This document shows, piece by piece, positions 1-14,134 of a DNA stretch of 64,000 nt. The position numbers were made by a program, and so were the translations under genes. Where the stretch lies: positions 186,001-250,000 of the forward strand of contig JADNRY010000004.1 of assembly GCA_015501585.1 (NCBI GenBank). The letters run 5' to 3'. The notes under the pieces are model-generated. The model was not told the origin of the DNA, did not search any database, and saw nothing but the letters and a program-made list of their open reading frames with translations. Numbering within the stretch: the first letter of the stretch is position 1; every line of letters starts with the position of its first letter. The DNA is from Rhodocollybia butyracea (Eukaryota > Basidiomycota > Agaricomycetes > Agaricales > Omphalotaceae).

Positions 1-700
1 CGTTCAAAGGCTTAATCGGAAGAAATGCAGTTGAATCTCAGCACTACAAAGAAACCGATATTGTTAAGTGAGCGCTGAAACAGACGCCCGATTATTTAGC
101 GCCTTGTGCTCTCAAGCCAAAAATAGTTCGACTCTCCGAGCGTGGTGTACATTCCGACGCGACAGGATACAGCGAACTAGGGAACACCGAAACGACCTAA
201 GGCGACACAGACGGAGTCGATATGTATGATAAACGACCTTGTAAACGACCTGCGAACGACCTGCGAACGACCTGCGAACTCCACTGCAATGAACTCCGTT
301 AAGTTCGTGTTATTTTCGCGACATCTAGTCCATGAAACGCCACAAAACGTACACGTCCTGCTATTCTCGTCTGCTGGGTAAAAACCTGCTAGAAGCCTTG
401 GAACTTCCCAGTTCCAAATATTTCTCTGAAATACTCAACTCCCAAAATATGTATGTCAGCTCTTATGTCAATCTCGAGATCATCGGATGGAAAACATACG
501 AATTGGGAAAGACCGGACCAGCCCTTACAGGCCTGTCGTTTCTCTTACAAACTCTATTGTGAATGTCGTATCCATGGGATTTTCGTGTGACTAATAGGAA
601 TCGCAGTCAGAAGAAGAAATAGATCTGCCCAAATCCGATACGCTATATGTAGCTGCAATGGCCTCCCGCAGCCCAAACAAACTTTGTTCCCCCTCTGCCC
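1..700. other. Intergenic leader of window, no gene recognised
   Basis: No open frame here looks like a conserved protein. The only clear structure is the short tandem repeat annotated separately. The last part is the likely promoter and 5' untranslated region of the transporter gene that follows. Confidence 0.4.
231..279. repeat. Short tandem repeat, 11 bp unit
   Basis: The unit aacgacctgcg is repeated about four times; the first copy is imperfect (ends in ttgt). No function can be assigned. Confidence 0.7.
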
Positions 701-3367
701 ATGTCCACGTCCGACTCGACGAGCACCCACCGTGAAAAGAATGGACATGCAATCAAGGCAGTCACAGAGTTTGACGTCGATATTGCAGCTCAGCTTGTGA
801 GCGGTGATGTTGGCGAAGATTTGGACCCCCAGGTTATGAAAAAGCTCCTGTAGGCGATTCTTCTATCCGAGCAGCGAGTTTATGTCGAATGAACTTTTGA
901 CCATAGGCGCAAGATAGATCTCCACATCATGCCTTTGTTGTGCCGTGAGTTCTGTCGTAGTCTCGTTCCATCGATTTTTCTAATTGCTTTCCGTAGTGAT
1001 GTACTTGTGAGTAGCTCTCTTTCGCCTGTAACGATTAGGATACTTATCCTTTCGAAGAATGACTTTTGCGGATAAGACTTCCCTTGGACAGTCAGCGGTT
1101 TTGGGCATCCAGTGAGTTTCATATCCGCGTTTCGTTGCTCGCCGTCGCTCACTAGGTTAATGACAGGAGCACCGCTCATCTATCTCAAAACCAATTCAAT
1201 TGGCTGAGCTCTGTTTTCTACCTGACTTACTTGGCATTTGAAGTACCTCCGCTCCTAAGCCGGCTGAAGCAAGTGCTTATCGTCTTATGCAGTACCCCCA
1301 AAATCTTGCTCTTCAATACTTCCCTGTAGGAAAATGGATGAGGTGAGTTCTGCGCTTCCTGTGACTCAAATCAAGTGTGCTAACACATGATGTAGTGTCA
1401 ATATCTTCATTTGGGCTGTCGTACTCTTGAAAGTTATCTCCCCTTCATCTGCCAACAACGTAGCTTATTTTCTCATGTTCAGGCTCCACGCCGCGTGCCA
1501 TTCGTTTGGTGGCTTGTTCGCTGTGCGATTCATTCTCGGAATCTGTGAGGGCGCGATCACCCCTGGATTCATGATCGTACGTCGTTCCACCATGTTTGAT
1601 CCTCAGAGTTGCACCTTGACACAGCTGACCCTTTCATACTCGTGATCTAGGTCACGTCGATGTTCTACACGCGTCAAGAACAAAATAAACGCGTCGGCTA
1701 TTGGTGTAAGCTGTTCCATGTGGATCCAGATCCAAGCATTTGGCTTTAGAGTTAACCACTTACTAACCAAACTCTTTTTAAGTCTTGATGAATGGCTTCG
1801 CTGTGATCTTCCTGGGACTCGTATCGTTTGGGCTTCTGCACACCAAGGTAATCATCCTAGGCCCATGCGCCGCTGTCCTGAAAGTCATATCCAAGCTAAT
1901 CAACTCAACTTCTCAGACGCCGAAATTTGCCCCTTGGCAATGGTCTGCAACTGTTTATTCACTGGAGAGGCCACTACTGACTAGCAATTGTCTTCGTTGT
2001 CAAACAGGTTAATGATTATTACAGGGCTCATTACTATTGTAACTTCTGTCTGCTTTTGGTAAGCGCAAGCCACCAACGAGGACGAGGTGATCCGTGATTT
2101 TTTCGAGTCTGACGTTTCTTTCGTCGTCTCTAGGTTCTTGTTCCCGAATTCACCTACGACGGCGTGGTTCTTAACTGCGGAAGAGAGGGTACTGGCAGTG
2201 CGTCGCATTATGGTAAATCAGACCGGTACGTTTCTCCGATCATTCCATCCAACTGGAGCATTTCCTTACATTCTCGCCAAGGCGTCGAGAACAACATTGG
2301 AAACGAGAACAGTAAGTGATTTTCCTTTTTGGACATTGGCTGGTTCCTTACTTACACGATGATTTGTAGGTTTTTGGAGACACTTCGAGACCCAAGATAT
2401 GGGTCATGGCACTGTTCGCTGCTATTGCGTACGTTTTTCCTATAATCAAAAGATCGCGAGCCAAATCAACTAATTCTTACTATAGAAACGTTCCTAACTC
2501 TGTACGGCTCCCGCTGTTTTGCTTCTCAAGAGCCTACTGATTCCTATACTAGCTCACGAACCAAAGGCAGCTGATAGTTGCCCAATTTCGGTTTCACTCC
2601 CATGGAGACAACTCTCCTAGGCTGTGTAGATGGGGCTGTGGAGATATTATCTATCTGGCTCGGAATATCTCTAGCAGGGGTCACCGGTATTGGCCGCGCA
2701 TATGCTTGCACAATGTTGTATATTCCGTGCTTGCTAGGAGCGCTTTTGGTTAACCTACTGCCTTCACATCTGCGGGTGGGATTGCTTTTCGGATATTGGC
2801 TGTCAAGTGAGTGGTAATCGACTCTGGACACAGCGTTTTTACTTATCTTGCACAGTTTTCGCTTTTGCGCCATTCGCAGTTTTCCTTGGGTGGGTATCTG
2901 GGCTCGTCTCTGGACATACGAAACGCACGACCACGAACGCAATAGTGCTCATTGGGTACGCGATTGGCAATTTTGCATCGCCATTCATTTGGAAGGCAAA
3001 GTATCAGCCTCGGTGAGTGTTTCCAGTTCATAAGTACAAGCAACCTAGATTGAGTGTCTGGACTCTCGGTTCAGGAATCACGTACCCTGGGCCTTTTTAG
3101 CTGCATCTATGGGCGCTTCGGTTCTTCTCCTTCTCACCCTTCGCGCTATGCTTGCGAAAGAGAATTCACGTCGAGATAGGGAATCTTATCATGATGCCTA
3201 CGATAACGTCTATCTTGCGAAAGATTCTGGTGTGGGGTCTGGACATAAAATTGATAAGGTATGTTCCTACTGTCCTTGCATAATCTTTGCGGTCTAATTT
3301 GGTTGCATCATAGGCTCTCCTGGATTTGACTGATCTCCAGAATCATGAATTCAGATATACATTATAA
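701..3367 (+). CDS. MFS transporter, allantoate permease (DAL5)-like family
   Basis: Multi-exon membrane transporter of the anion:cation symporter branch of the major facilitator superfamily; fungal members import allantoate, nicotinate and other small organic anions, and the substrate here is unknown. The ATG at 701 opens a hydrophilic N-terminus. Spliced exons give LRKIDLHIMPLLC, then MTFADKTSLGQSAVLGIQ, FNWLSSVFYLTYLAFE, FAVRFILGICEGAITPGF and TSMFYTRQEQNKRVGYWF, the family's conserved TM1-TM4 motifs. The C-terminus is DLTDLQNHEFRYTL before TAA at 3365-3367, also typical. About a dozen introns, several under 60 nt. Exon 1 is 701-849, exon 2 907-944, exon 4 1058-1111. One junction near 1430-1485 could not be phased cleanly, so a small indel there is possible; the rest reads as an intact gene. 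Confidence 0.85.
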
Positions 3368-3425
3368 TCTGGATATTATTAAGTACTTTACTATGTCCAT
3401 GTTCGTGTTAATTATACGCATATAC

Positions 3426-4521
3426 TCATGAATTGAGTCTGTTATAAATGACCCGTGTGTTATGCACCAACCCCTGTAGTCCTTGCAAAGCCTCCTGATT
3501 CTTCAGTTGCTTGAAGACAGGAATGTTTGAAATTTTATCTGCCACCATTTTTTCTACCTGTAAATGTAGGATTGCATTGCCTGATTGAGTGAGATTATCG
3601 AGTTGTGTTACGAGGGATGATAGCTGTGACTCTGTGTCGAGGGCTGACATTGTAAGTTGCTATATTGGTTGAGCATTGGAAGAAGATTTCAATAATCGAG
3701 ACATACTGAAGTTTGCTGAGCAAGAAATTGATAATAGAGGCTGTCATTGTTCAGATCTAATATCTGTAAGAGATGTATCTCATTTTATTGTGGAAAATAA
3801 TACATACTTTGTACCTTGAATGTGTTTGGCCTGTTCAAAGCTGCCTCGATTTGATCCTCTATTTCACCAAGCTGAACTTGAAAGTCTGAGAGTGAAAAAT
3901 GGTCCTTCTCCTTCTGACTCTCGTGTTCTGCTAGATCATGTTCTTGAGATTTCAACTCTTCCAGACTGTTTGTGACGTTTGGGGTCAACTCCTTCAATAA
4001 TACAAGCTTCTGGTCCATCACAGGCCAACTAAGATCGGGAGATAACAGTGGAGTCATAGCAAGAGTCATTTTTAGTTTGTTGGTTAGCGCGTTGTGAAGT
4101 TTAGATTGCTGTTCAAGCTGAATTCTAATCGCTTCTTGAGCCTCCTGCCTGTTTTTATCATCATCATCCAACAGTTCACCAGGCTCTGAGCGCATCAGAG
4201 ATTTATGAAGCTTTTGTAGTTCAAGCTGTCCTTCACAAACATCGAGTATGAGTCTGTCAAAGTAATGATTGAACTTTAAGAAACTCATCAAGAGGTTCAT
4301 CTTTCTTACTGAACCATCTTCATCTTATCAGGGGGTGATTGAGGAACGATTTTTGGTAGCCTAGGATATGAAGGGCCCAGCGAATGTTGGATCATGCGTC
4401 TAGCAGCATCCACGTCCAACTTCAGCCCTGGTAATTTCAGTAAGAGCCATATTGGAATGAAAAAGAGCAGCTTACTCTGGCTAGAGTGTTCCAGTTCATG
4501 TTCTACATCGATACCCCGCAT
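3426..4521 (-). CDS. Coiled-coil protein, function unknown
   Basis: Convergent with the MFS gene, separated by about 60 bp. The ATG at 4519-4521 begins MRGIDVEHELEHSS. Introns near 4440-4490, 4250-4305, 3750-3820 and 3665-3710 join the open frames into one protein ending VIYNRLNS. It is rich in Glu, Gln, Lys and Leu with long predicted helices (for example around EAIRIQLEQQSKLHNAL and QLGEIEDQIEAAL), so a coiled coil is likely. There is no signal peptide or membrane segment. I do not recognise the family; the composition resembles small subunits of cytoskeletal or kinetochore complexes, but that is only an impression. Confidence 0.6.
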
Positions 4522-4641
4522 TTTTCAGAAAGACGTATGTGCAACTGCAACTCAAGCCTGAGACTAGCGCCCGGAAACGTCGGGAAACATTTCCGGAGAG
4601 CGTACGGGCCGGATACGCTTTGTAGTTTTTTCGTCGCGCTC

Positions 4642-5915
4642 ATGCTTTCACGAGTTTCACGTCGTATATTTGCATCTTCACACAGAGGCACCTCACGTTT
4701 CCATGGTGCCTACTCTTCCTCTTCCCCAATCTTTCGGCACGTCGCTCCCAGTGCTGTTCGACAATACCGACTAGGGCTCACCCCATTGAAAAAGTAAGAC
4801 TTTCCTTGCTCTTCGATAATTGGCAAGTGTTTAATTCAACGACCAATAGCTCATTTGTTCGGTTCCAATCAACACAAACTGCACAACCTTCAGAACACCA
4901 GATTCAGAACGATTCAGCGAATGATGGCCAGGTAACGCACTTTTCCTCCAAGAACTTTGAGTATCCTTTGTTCAACCGTTTTTCTACAGCAAGAAATACT
5001 ACAAGCCATTTTTGACCGCGTAAACGAGGTATGGCCCCGGCCTACGGTTCCTATTCCGATGGCTGGTCTGCCGACTGGGAGCATTGGGACATGCTCCTTT
5101 CGATATACTGGACTTCACCCCAATACCTCATGCTACCCCAAATTGAAATGGTTGTTAACCTGCTCTTTGGAATCCCTGGAGAAACCAGACCTATCGTCTA
5201 TAGAGAGGATTGTTTCGTCTTTACCATGGTCGACAGGCCTTCCGAGTTCTACCTACTCCAATGGGAGGGACCCAATTTGTCCAAAATCCGCAATGCGGCA
5301 ACCGAATCCTCCGTGGTCGAACTTCTTTCCGATACAGATGATCTCGACTTGGAAGTATTGGAGGTTTCGGAAGAGGGAGCCGTGGCGTTGCAGAGGATTA
5401 TGGACCGTGATAGCACCGTCATTCCCGAGCTCGAAAAATTTCTGGGTTACGTACCTCAACACACTGAGCTCTCGGAGGAACGGCCGGATATCTACCAGGA
5501 GGAGCTGGAGAAGATGACTGAAGATGAACGAATTGCGGAGACGCAGAGGCTTATGCAGGCTCTTGAGGAGCGTTCTCCAGAGTTCAAAGCGGCTAGTGAG
5601 GCTTGGGACAAGGGGATGGAGGAAACGAATATATCCCCAGATCAGGTTGACCCTGAGGTACTCGAACGTCATCTTGAGGACCTTGGTCTCAAGGGGCAGC
5701 TGGGAGAGCTCGAGAAGATGGTGGATAATGTCACTGAAGAGTTGGATCAACTTGAAGCTCTCCAGTTGAAAGGCCTGGAAAATCGCAGCCTCATTCTGAT
5801 CTCGAGGTTCAGTTGGACGAAAAAAATGACGACCATGTGCGGCTTAGCGTACCGTTCAAAGATGATTCGGAGCAGAAAAAGAGCGGGTAGTATGGACTTG
5901 GAATTGGGGTTGTAA
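4642..5915 (+). CDS. Mitochondrially targeted protein of unknown function, two apparent frameshifts
   Basis: Divergent from the coiled-coil gene, about 120 bp between starts. The ATG at 4642 opens an Arg/Ser-rich, acid-free leader (MLSRVSRRIFASSHRGTSR), a classic mitochondrial presequence. An intron of about 53 nt starts at 4794, another at about 4933. Then comes a Trp/Tyr-rich domain (SYSDGWSADWEHWDMLLS) and an acidic, helical C-terminal half. Two frame switches are visible: near 5028, where one extra G would join RVNE to MAPAYGSYSDG, and near 5773, where one extra A would continue into a hydrophilic tail with a stop at 5888. Both fit single-base losses in short runs. I know no family for it. 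Confidence 0.6.
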
Positions 5916-6497
5916 CGCTTATATTATAATTGACATAAATGGGCCTTGGAAAACCCACACTGGACTTGAAAGTAAAATTCCCGCAGCTCAAGATACATGT
6001 TCCCTCCTATTTTTGACCTTCCAACATGGTGCACGCTCTGCTACACTCCATCCAGACAGCCAGCACATCAATCGTGGCTTACAAGTTCTATATGCAAACC
6101 CCACGATTAGCATCGAGAGGCCGACTATTAGAGAGCGCCTGCAAGTTCTTCAGTGCCGCTCTTAGTGTGTACCGCAATTTCTACTGTAACATTTATCTCT
6201 CCCGAGTGCGAGCGTAACGAGAAGTTTGTTATTAGTCAAGTTTTGAGGGATGCCAAACAAATTCCTGTCTATGCTTCGAACAAAATAGACTCCGTGGACG
6301 TATACAAGACATAGAAAAAGTTTTTCACGGCAGCTTGTACGATAGAGGGGGCGGACGGTTCGGGTTAAGATCTGAATTAATGAGTGTGTATCCTTGTGGG
6401 CCTGATTATACTGTATTACAATATTTTCAGCTCGACTTCCAATACCGAAACATCACACTTCCTGCTGATCCTCCGCCACCTCTTTCCCACTTCGCGT
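5916..6497. other. Intergenic, convergent 3' ends
   Basis: This lies between the tails of two converging genes. Short open frames here do not look coding. No repeats or RNA genes seen. Confidence 0.4.
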
Positions 6498-7805
6498 TCA
6501 CTTTGCAAGAAGTAGTAAACGTTGAGGGATACAAATCTCATCGACTTTGTCTACCTCCTCGTTTGTCGCCTGTACCTCCTTTGCTTCAAGTTCAGCCAAA
6601 AGCTTATCGTCGGCTGTTCTGAGAGCTGATTTCCCATCTGTTTCGTCTTTGAAGAGCTTGAACTTTTCGAGTCCACCCTTTTTAAGCAGAGATCCACGGA
6701 GAGCCTCGTTGTAATGCCCGACTGTACCAGCAAACGCGACAAGCTGGAACACTTTGAGCGTAGACAGCCACCCAGAGCCACCGAACAGCATCTCTTCAAA
6801 CTCGGCTAGATTCTTGGCAGTGGTACCAGTGATTTTTGCGCCGTTCTATAGACAGGATAATGTCAATAAATGCATCGAATATCAGCGTCAACAGAGTTCC
6901 TAACCATATTGATAACCTTGACGCTCTCAGGATCAGGTTTCTGGCGCCCTTGCTTATCCCTGAAAACTGCCATGGATTTGAGAGGTTCCTTGGGATTGCA
7001 ATTGTCTATATCGCGCGAATACACGAGAAGAGTCGAGTAGCGTTCGTTTTGCCGGAAGCAGCGGTAGTGGTAGTCGTATACGATATCAAGAGATGTGCCG
7101 AGCCCAAACGGAGAATAAAGACGCGTCTTGGAGTTTACTGTACGCGGATTGCTATCTCCTCTATCCAAATCTAGTTAGAAAAGAGATAATACGCGTGAAT
7201 ATTTCCGTTAAACACAACGTACGCTTCTTCATCGTTACCCCACAAGGCTGTATAATACAACGACCCTCGAAGTGTACGAGCGATTTCTGTGCATTTGCCT
7301 TCTTCCTCTGACATGGCGCCATAGATCACGTTCGCGACACTAGCACTGGCTTTACGCAAAAGGGCGAACGTGTTTTGGCCGAGTTCCTCTGATACGATAG
7401 GCTTGGACGCCGTCGAGTTGGACGTGTTGACGGCATCGAGCGCAGATCGTTCTTGATAGTAATTTTTCCAGTTTTCGTCCGTTAAACGCGTGTCATAAGG
7501 TGCCAGGAGACTATATATGTTTTGGTGAATCAGAAGAGAGCCGACGCGTGATGAATCGACGGGCGTACCACCACCGTTCAATGCATTTACGCGCCCATTC
7601 GCTTTTAGGTTCTTCGTCAGAGCAGTAAGATGGCTGTATATAAGTACAAAATCAATAAAAGGTTCAAGAGATGGAGGAATACATCGCTGACCCATTCGAC
7701 GCGTTGAGATTTTTTCAAACGCGGGGCAGCTGCTGCAGTGGATTTTTTACTTTTCTTGTTGGCTGTATCTGCGCTTTCACCCTCAGATTTGCGTTTGGGA
7801 GGCAT
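6498..7805 (-). CDS. Unknown protein with Lys-rich N-terminus, probably nuclear
   Basis: The ATG at 7803-7805 begins MPPKRKSEGESADTANKKSK, a strongly basic stretch like a bipartite nuclear localisation signal. After an intron near 7640-7720 the protein continues through NGGGTPVDSSRVGSLLIHQN and SLLAPYDTRLTDENWKNYY, then GSLYYTALWGNDEEAYVVFN. Exons at 7160-6910 and 6840-6498 follow, the last carrying FGGSGWLSTLKVFQLVAFAG and an acidic tail. Splice phases of the first junction were not fully resolved. I do not recognise the family. Composition (basic head, globular middle, acidic tail) is the only hint to function. Confidence 0.5.
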
Positions 7806-8360
7806 ATTTTAAGGAAGAAAGTGAGGTGGTAGAGGGAAAAAGATATGATTTCGCGTAAATATAAGACCATTGGTACGCGGTGGCGTGAGATATAGCAGCC
7901 CTAGTAATGTTCTTCCAGACGAGTGAAACTTGAATCAAAGTTGCGATGTAACGCACCGTACACCTTGCGATCCCAAGATATCAATAAAATACTCTACTCA
8001 AGAATGTCACAGAGGCGCCCAGCAGACAGTGAAGTACCAGCAGTCTTTATCGACTTTATCTCTCGGTCGTTCGCTAGACCGCGACTACACGCAGTGACCG
8101 TTACGAGTATCTGCCTAGCTTTAGTTTATTTAATATATGTCCGTCGCGAGCCGTCGCGAGCGCATTGATTATCTCTGAGAAGCATAGTTTACGAAAACTA
8201 ACCAATGTGAGAGTTGGTTTACAAGAACTTATTCGCCTAGCGCATGCGGACTTAGAGGCGCGCGCTAAATGAGCGCTTAAATCGGAGCAGCTCGGAACGG
8301 TGTGAATTTTATTTCAGACGTGTTTCGTTGCTCGTCCTTCTCTTCACCTCCATCATCATT
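7806..8360. promoter_or_regulatory. Divergent intergenic region, probable bidirectional promoter
   Basis: This 555 bp region separates two divergent genes, so it should hold both promoters. It includes a small direct duplication, cgtcgcgagc, near 8140-8161. The pyrimidine-rich stretch directly before the ATP2 ATG is typical of highly expressed fungal genes. No specific factor site is claimed. Confidence 0.4.
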
Positions 8361-10246
<1,886 letters not shown>

Positions 10247-11123
10247 AGGGATGGGCAGACAGGTGCGACTGAACACGCTCGGGAGGTAGTGATGCTTGTT
10301 GCTTGAGCTCGTTTTTTTTTACCTGTTGTCGAATAAAGAAAACGCTGTGTTGCGCTGCTAGAGTAGGAAAACATTTATTATTTCTTTCAACTATGTGGTA
10401 GAGATTAGAAAGAGCAGATTTTCCAAACGCTTGAAACCTGTTAGAGTGCTGTTAGATATTGGGAGCCCTTTGTGTTTCCTATAGGGTCGCGGACCATTTT
10501 ACTCGATTCTAATGAACGAAAAAGCATTATGATCAAGTAGCAATACGTGCTGACCGGTACTGCTAACTAGCGCTGGCCTGTACTTCAATTAAACCTCCGT
10601 ATACCACGCGACACAGTGTTTATTGTTGGTTGATATATAATGTCGTGATTGACTCCTCGATAATCGATAAACGCTTGACTCAGAACTGGGATCTGATTAT
10701 AGCTAAAAGAGGCTAAAACCTCGCTGAGCGAATACCGCCGGCAAGCAGGTATATATGTAGTAGCTGAATAGAAGTTAGGCTTAGGCAAAATCCGCGCCAC
10801 CTTCTCTGCCAATGAACAGGTGATTGAGCAGATCCTGTTGAAGCTTTGCGCGGATGCAATTGCGATTTAAAGATTCTCACTTGGGTATCAAGGAGTGGGG
10901 TCAGGTATCTGCAGGTATTTTAGTCGAGGAGAATTGTCTCCCCTAGGTAGAAACGAGCTACGGCAAGCATACGCAAGACGAGGGGAATAATATACATGAA
11001 TAATATAGAATGGGCCTTCTGCGAGCCAAATGATACAACAAATATACTGAAACTGGTATAAGTAGCAAAATACCAAAAGTTCGAGGTAGTAGTGTACAGA
11101 CGTGATACTTGAATAAATATTAA
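10247..11123. other. Intergenic, no gene recognised
   Basis: ATP2 3' region and the 3' region of the convergent GATA gene. Only short, low-quality open frames are present. Confidence 0.4.
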
Positions 11124-12068
11124 TTAATCGGTGGGGGTTTTAGCATGCTTTGTGCGAGGTTTGATTTTGTTCCGCTTCAACGACAGAGGCCGCTCCTTGC
11201 CCCGAAGTCGAGCGTAAACGCCACAAGCATTGCATAGCTGCGCACCCGTCTTGCTACGTCTCCAAACAGACGTATTACGGGTATGGCAGTGGGAGCATTC
11301 AGGACCATCAGTCCCATCCTGCTCGGAATTTTCCGACTCGTCGTCGTTATCAGCATCAATGAGCTCCTGCGGCCGAAGTTTATTTCGTTGTTGGAGGTAG
11401 AGACCGCAGGCATTACAAAGCGTTCGAAGAGTCGAGGGTTCTCTCCGCCATAATGGGGTGGAAGTAGCATGACAGTGGAAGCACATTTTGTTGCAGCCAC
11501 TTGTCCTGGGCTTCCTTTCAGACTTCGGAGTGCTAGTTGAGAGATCTTGTACCGGTGACGGGGATGGAGAAGGGGAAGATATAGTGGATAGCGGTGAGCA
11601 GGAACCAAGAGTGTAGTAGATGTCAGGCTTGATGTCACACTCATCGATGCTATTCAGACCTCCATTATCCCAGGACTGGATAGAGGAGTCAGAGGATGCA
11701 TCACTATCTGACCAGTGCGATGAGGACCACATGTCAATGCTGGGGTCATAAAGCGGTGGCTGCTGAAGGTCTGTGCTTCGTAGAGACGCATCGTAGGAGT
11801 GAACACTACGAGGGAAGCACTCTAAAGCAGGGGCAGGTACATTTGACCACGAGCGTGAGGGCTTCGGTGCATAATGGGAGGAGCACGATGAGGAAGCTGT
11901 TTATCATTCAGTCTCCAGTATGGTAGCAGAGATACCCAACACACCATAGTTCCAATACTCCGATGGCAAAGTAGAGTAGTCTCTCGAGGCATACTCTTGC
12001 CCGGCGAAGTACAGTCGATTGTCATCGAAAGCAAACATTGTATCCTGACGCGGGTCTACTACGTGCAT
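11124..12068 (-). CDS. GATA-type transcription factor with two zinc fingers
   Basis: Exon 1 (12068-11945) and exon 2 (11896-11124) join with a 48 nt intron to give 897 nt, 298 residues, in frame throughout. The C-terminal half holds two GATA fingers: the first is CX2C-X18-CX2C (starts CFHCHATSTPLWRR, ends CNACGLY), the second CX2C-X17-CX2C (starts CSHCHTRNTSVWRR, ends CNACGVYARLRG). The fingers are only about 40 residues apart and the linker is acidic (DADNDDESENSEQDGTDG) with no cysteines. The tail is basic (KRNKIKPRTKHAK). The N-terminal half is Ser/Pro-rich, probably regulatory. Two-finger GATA proteins in fungi include the iron regulators, but those have a Cys-rich linker missing here, so the role is open. 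Start could also be the internal ATG at 12036-12038. Confidence 0.88.
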
Positions 12069-14134
12069 GCTATCTGAAGAGTGTCGTTATAGAAATGTTG
12101 ATGGGATTGCAACGCGTCGTAGCTTAGACGATAAGTGGGAGAAAAGCACATTTTCATAGGTGCCGTCCTTTTAAATATTTGAGAGCAGGGTCCCTACTTA
12201 GACAGATCTGAGTCAATGTCACATACGCAATGTTTACTTTACCAAAAGAGATTTGTCCAGAGACCGTGACATAACGCTTATTTTTTTCACAGATTCTAAA
12301 TCTCCTTTTTGGATTTAACCGACCGTACCGCGGTATAAAAAACTTATATAGCTGTGTAAAGGCTATAGTTCCTGACAGTTTAGTCGCGACCTCGTTGTCG
12401 ATGTCGGCTAAGTGTCGATTAAGCCTTGTAATTTTTTATTCTCGTATACTGCGTAAATAAATCCCCAGTTGTCCCAGTACTGAGGCGCGGCAATGTTGCA
12501 AAGTTGAGGCGCGGGGCAACGAGAGGTAGGAGCTCTCGTTCATGATGTTGCGTAAGGTTGTGAAGTCCCAGTGGAAGTGCAGCTAAGGGTTACAGCAGAT
12601 AGGCTCTCAAAGAATGGCAAAGAATAGTTGAGTCGGCAACTTTAGGCCCTTTGAGAAATTGAAAAACATGAATACATCAAGAGTGCATAGCTCTTCGCGG
12701 TTTTTCAAGTTTCAACCTAAAATCTGTGGGATGCAGTTACTAACTTGGATCAAGATCGAAAGCCTATAATTATACCGCTGTAGCAGTTACGTTAAGTCTT
12801 GAAACTAGCTTAAAGAAAGCTTGGAGGCAAGATGACACGATCGCCACTGTTCACATACCGTCGACTCATGATTCAAAAAATTGTTTCGACCTTCGGTTGA
12901 CTCTGAGATATTCAATATACTTAAGTATCTTGTATCAGCTCATTGCCCGGAGATTGATAAATTATTAGAGCCGTGACATGCAATTCCTTCCTCAGTCTTC
13001 AAGAAGCTCGCTGTTTATCTATACAGCTCGCTGCTCTTGCTAACGTGGACGAAAGGCTAGAGCCCATCAGTGATTTGCATTCAATTGACCGTGACTGACA
13101 GAAAACACGAGATACTTCCTTTCGCAACCATCAATATCTATATTCATCCTCGAGCAACTTCTAATAGCAGTATATTCTAGTGCGCTGACTCTAGGAGTAT
13201 ACACAACGGAAAGCGGGACAACTTGAAGCAATAAGCTGTAAAGTTTGCCTATAAAGGCTTTACTACCCTTGTTACTACCTCAGAATTTGCTACTAATTTG
13301 TATGGAACACGGACATGAAGCTTCGGAAACGGAACGGAGAATTATGGAACATTGTAAGTAAGTAGGCGACTACCCTCCCCCTCGCACCCGAAGATCTAAG
13401 TAGTGTCACTGTCCCACTATCTGGCGTAACCGGATATAGAAAGAATTGGGGAAATTCCCGAATAGGCAAGTCACTGCAAAATAATATTTCAAATTCAACA
13501 CTTCGGCACCTCCCTAACACAATCCGGGGCATACTCACCACCGTGAGCAAAATCATTTTTTGTAAGTACCGCCTTTGCGTTCGTGCTTGAGACTCGAAGC
13601 CTCTCCACAGCATTATACTGCGCTATCAGGTAATCTATTTTCTAGTCATTCGGCGGGCACCACATGCCACGCTCCTAACTTCTCGATCCACCGCACAGGC
13701 TCCTTGGACTCCTTGAATCTCGTTCCACTGGTGTGGTTGTTGGTAATCGGGGTAGAATAATACTATATACTTCTTTCCGAGCCCGTAGTTCCGTAGTCTA
13801 TAGAAACATGTAATATTACCCACCAAATCCATGTGGGCGACAAGAAGAAGTCTGGGCAGTATACAAAGGTGTTCCTGCGTGCATTACAAGTACTTGTCTT
13901 CGCCAGGTGAAGTGACGACGCGGTGATATCCAAACAAGCCGGTTATGTTAGCTGACTCAAGTTACTCTTTCCTAATGCTCATGGGGACGCAGAGCTTAAT
14001 CATTATACATGTACTTACTGACTAACGATACAAATATTGTTCAATACAGGGTCGGTTAAAAGGAAGGAGCCATTCAGTTATGGTTAAGGAGCGTCCAAAT
14101 GCTCTAGGGTAGTAAACGTTATGCAGAAAGGCGA
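12069..14134. other. Long intergenic region, no gene recognised
   Basis: About 2 kb AT-rich DNA upstream of the GATA gene. Short frames near 13293-13830 on both strands show no conserved features. A long upstream regulatory region would not be unusual for a transcription factor gene, but no site can be named. Confidence 0.4.

Noticed and set aside
231..279. Tandem repeat as a CRISPR-like array
   Set aside because: Units are contiguous without spacers and the genome is eukaryotic.
5253..5750. 165-codon antisense frame
   Set aside because: Lies inside the mitochondrial-protein gene; composition mirrors its Glu/Leu-rich helix.
13293..13832. Overlapping frames on both strands
   Set aside because: Mutually antisense, no conserved features; typical of chance frames in intergenic DNA.
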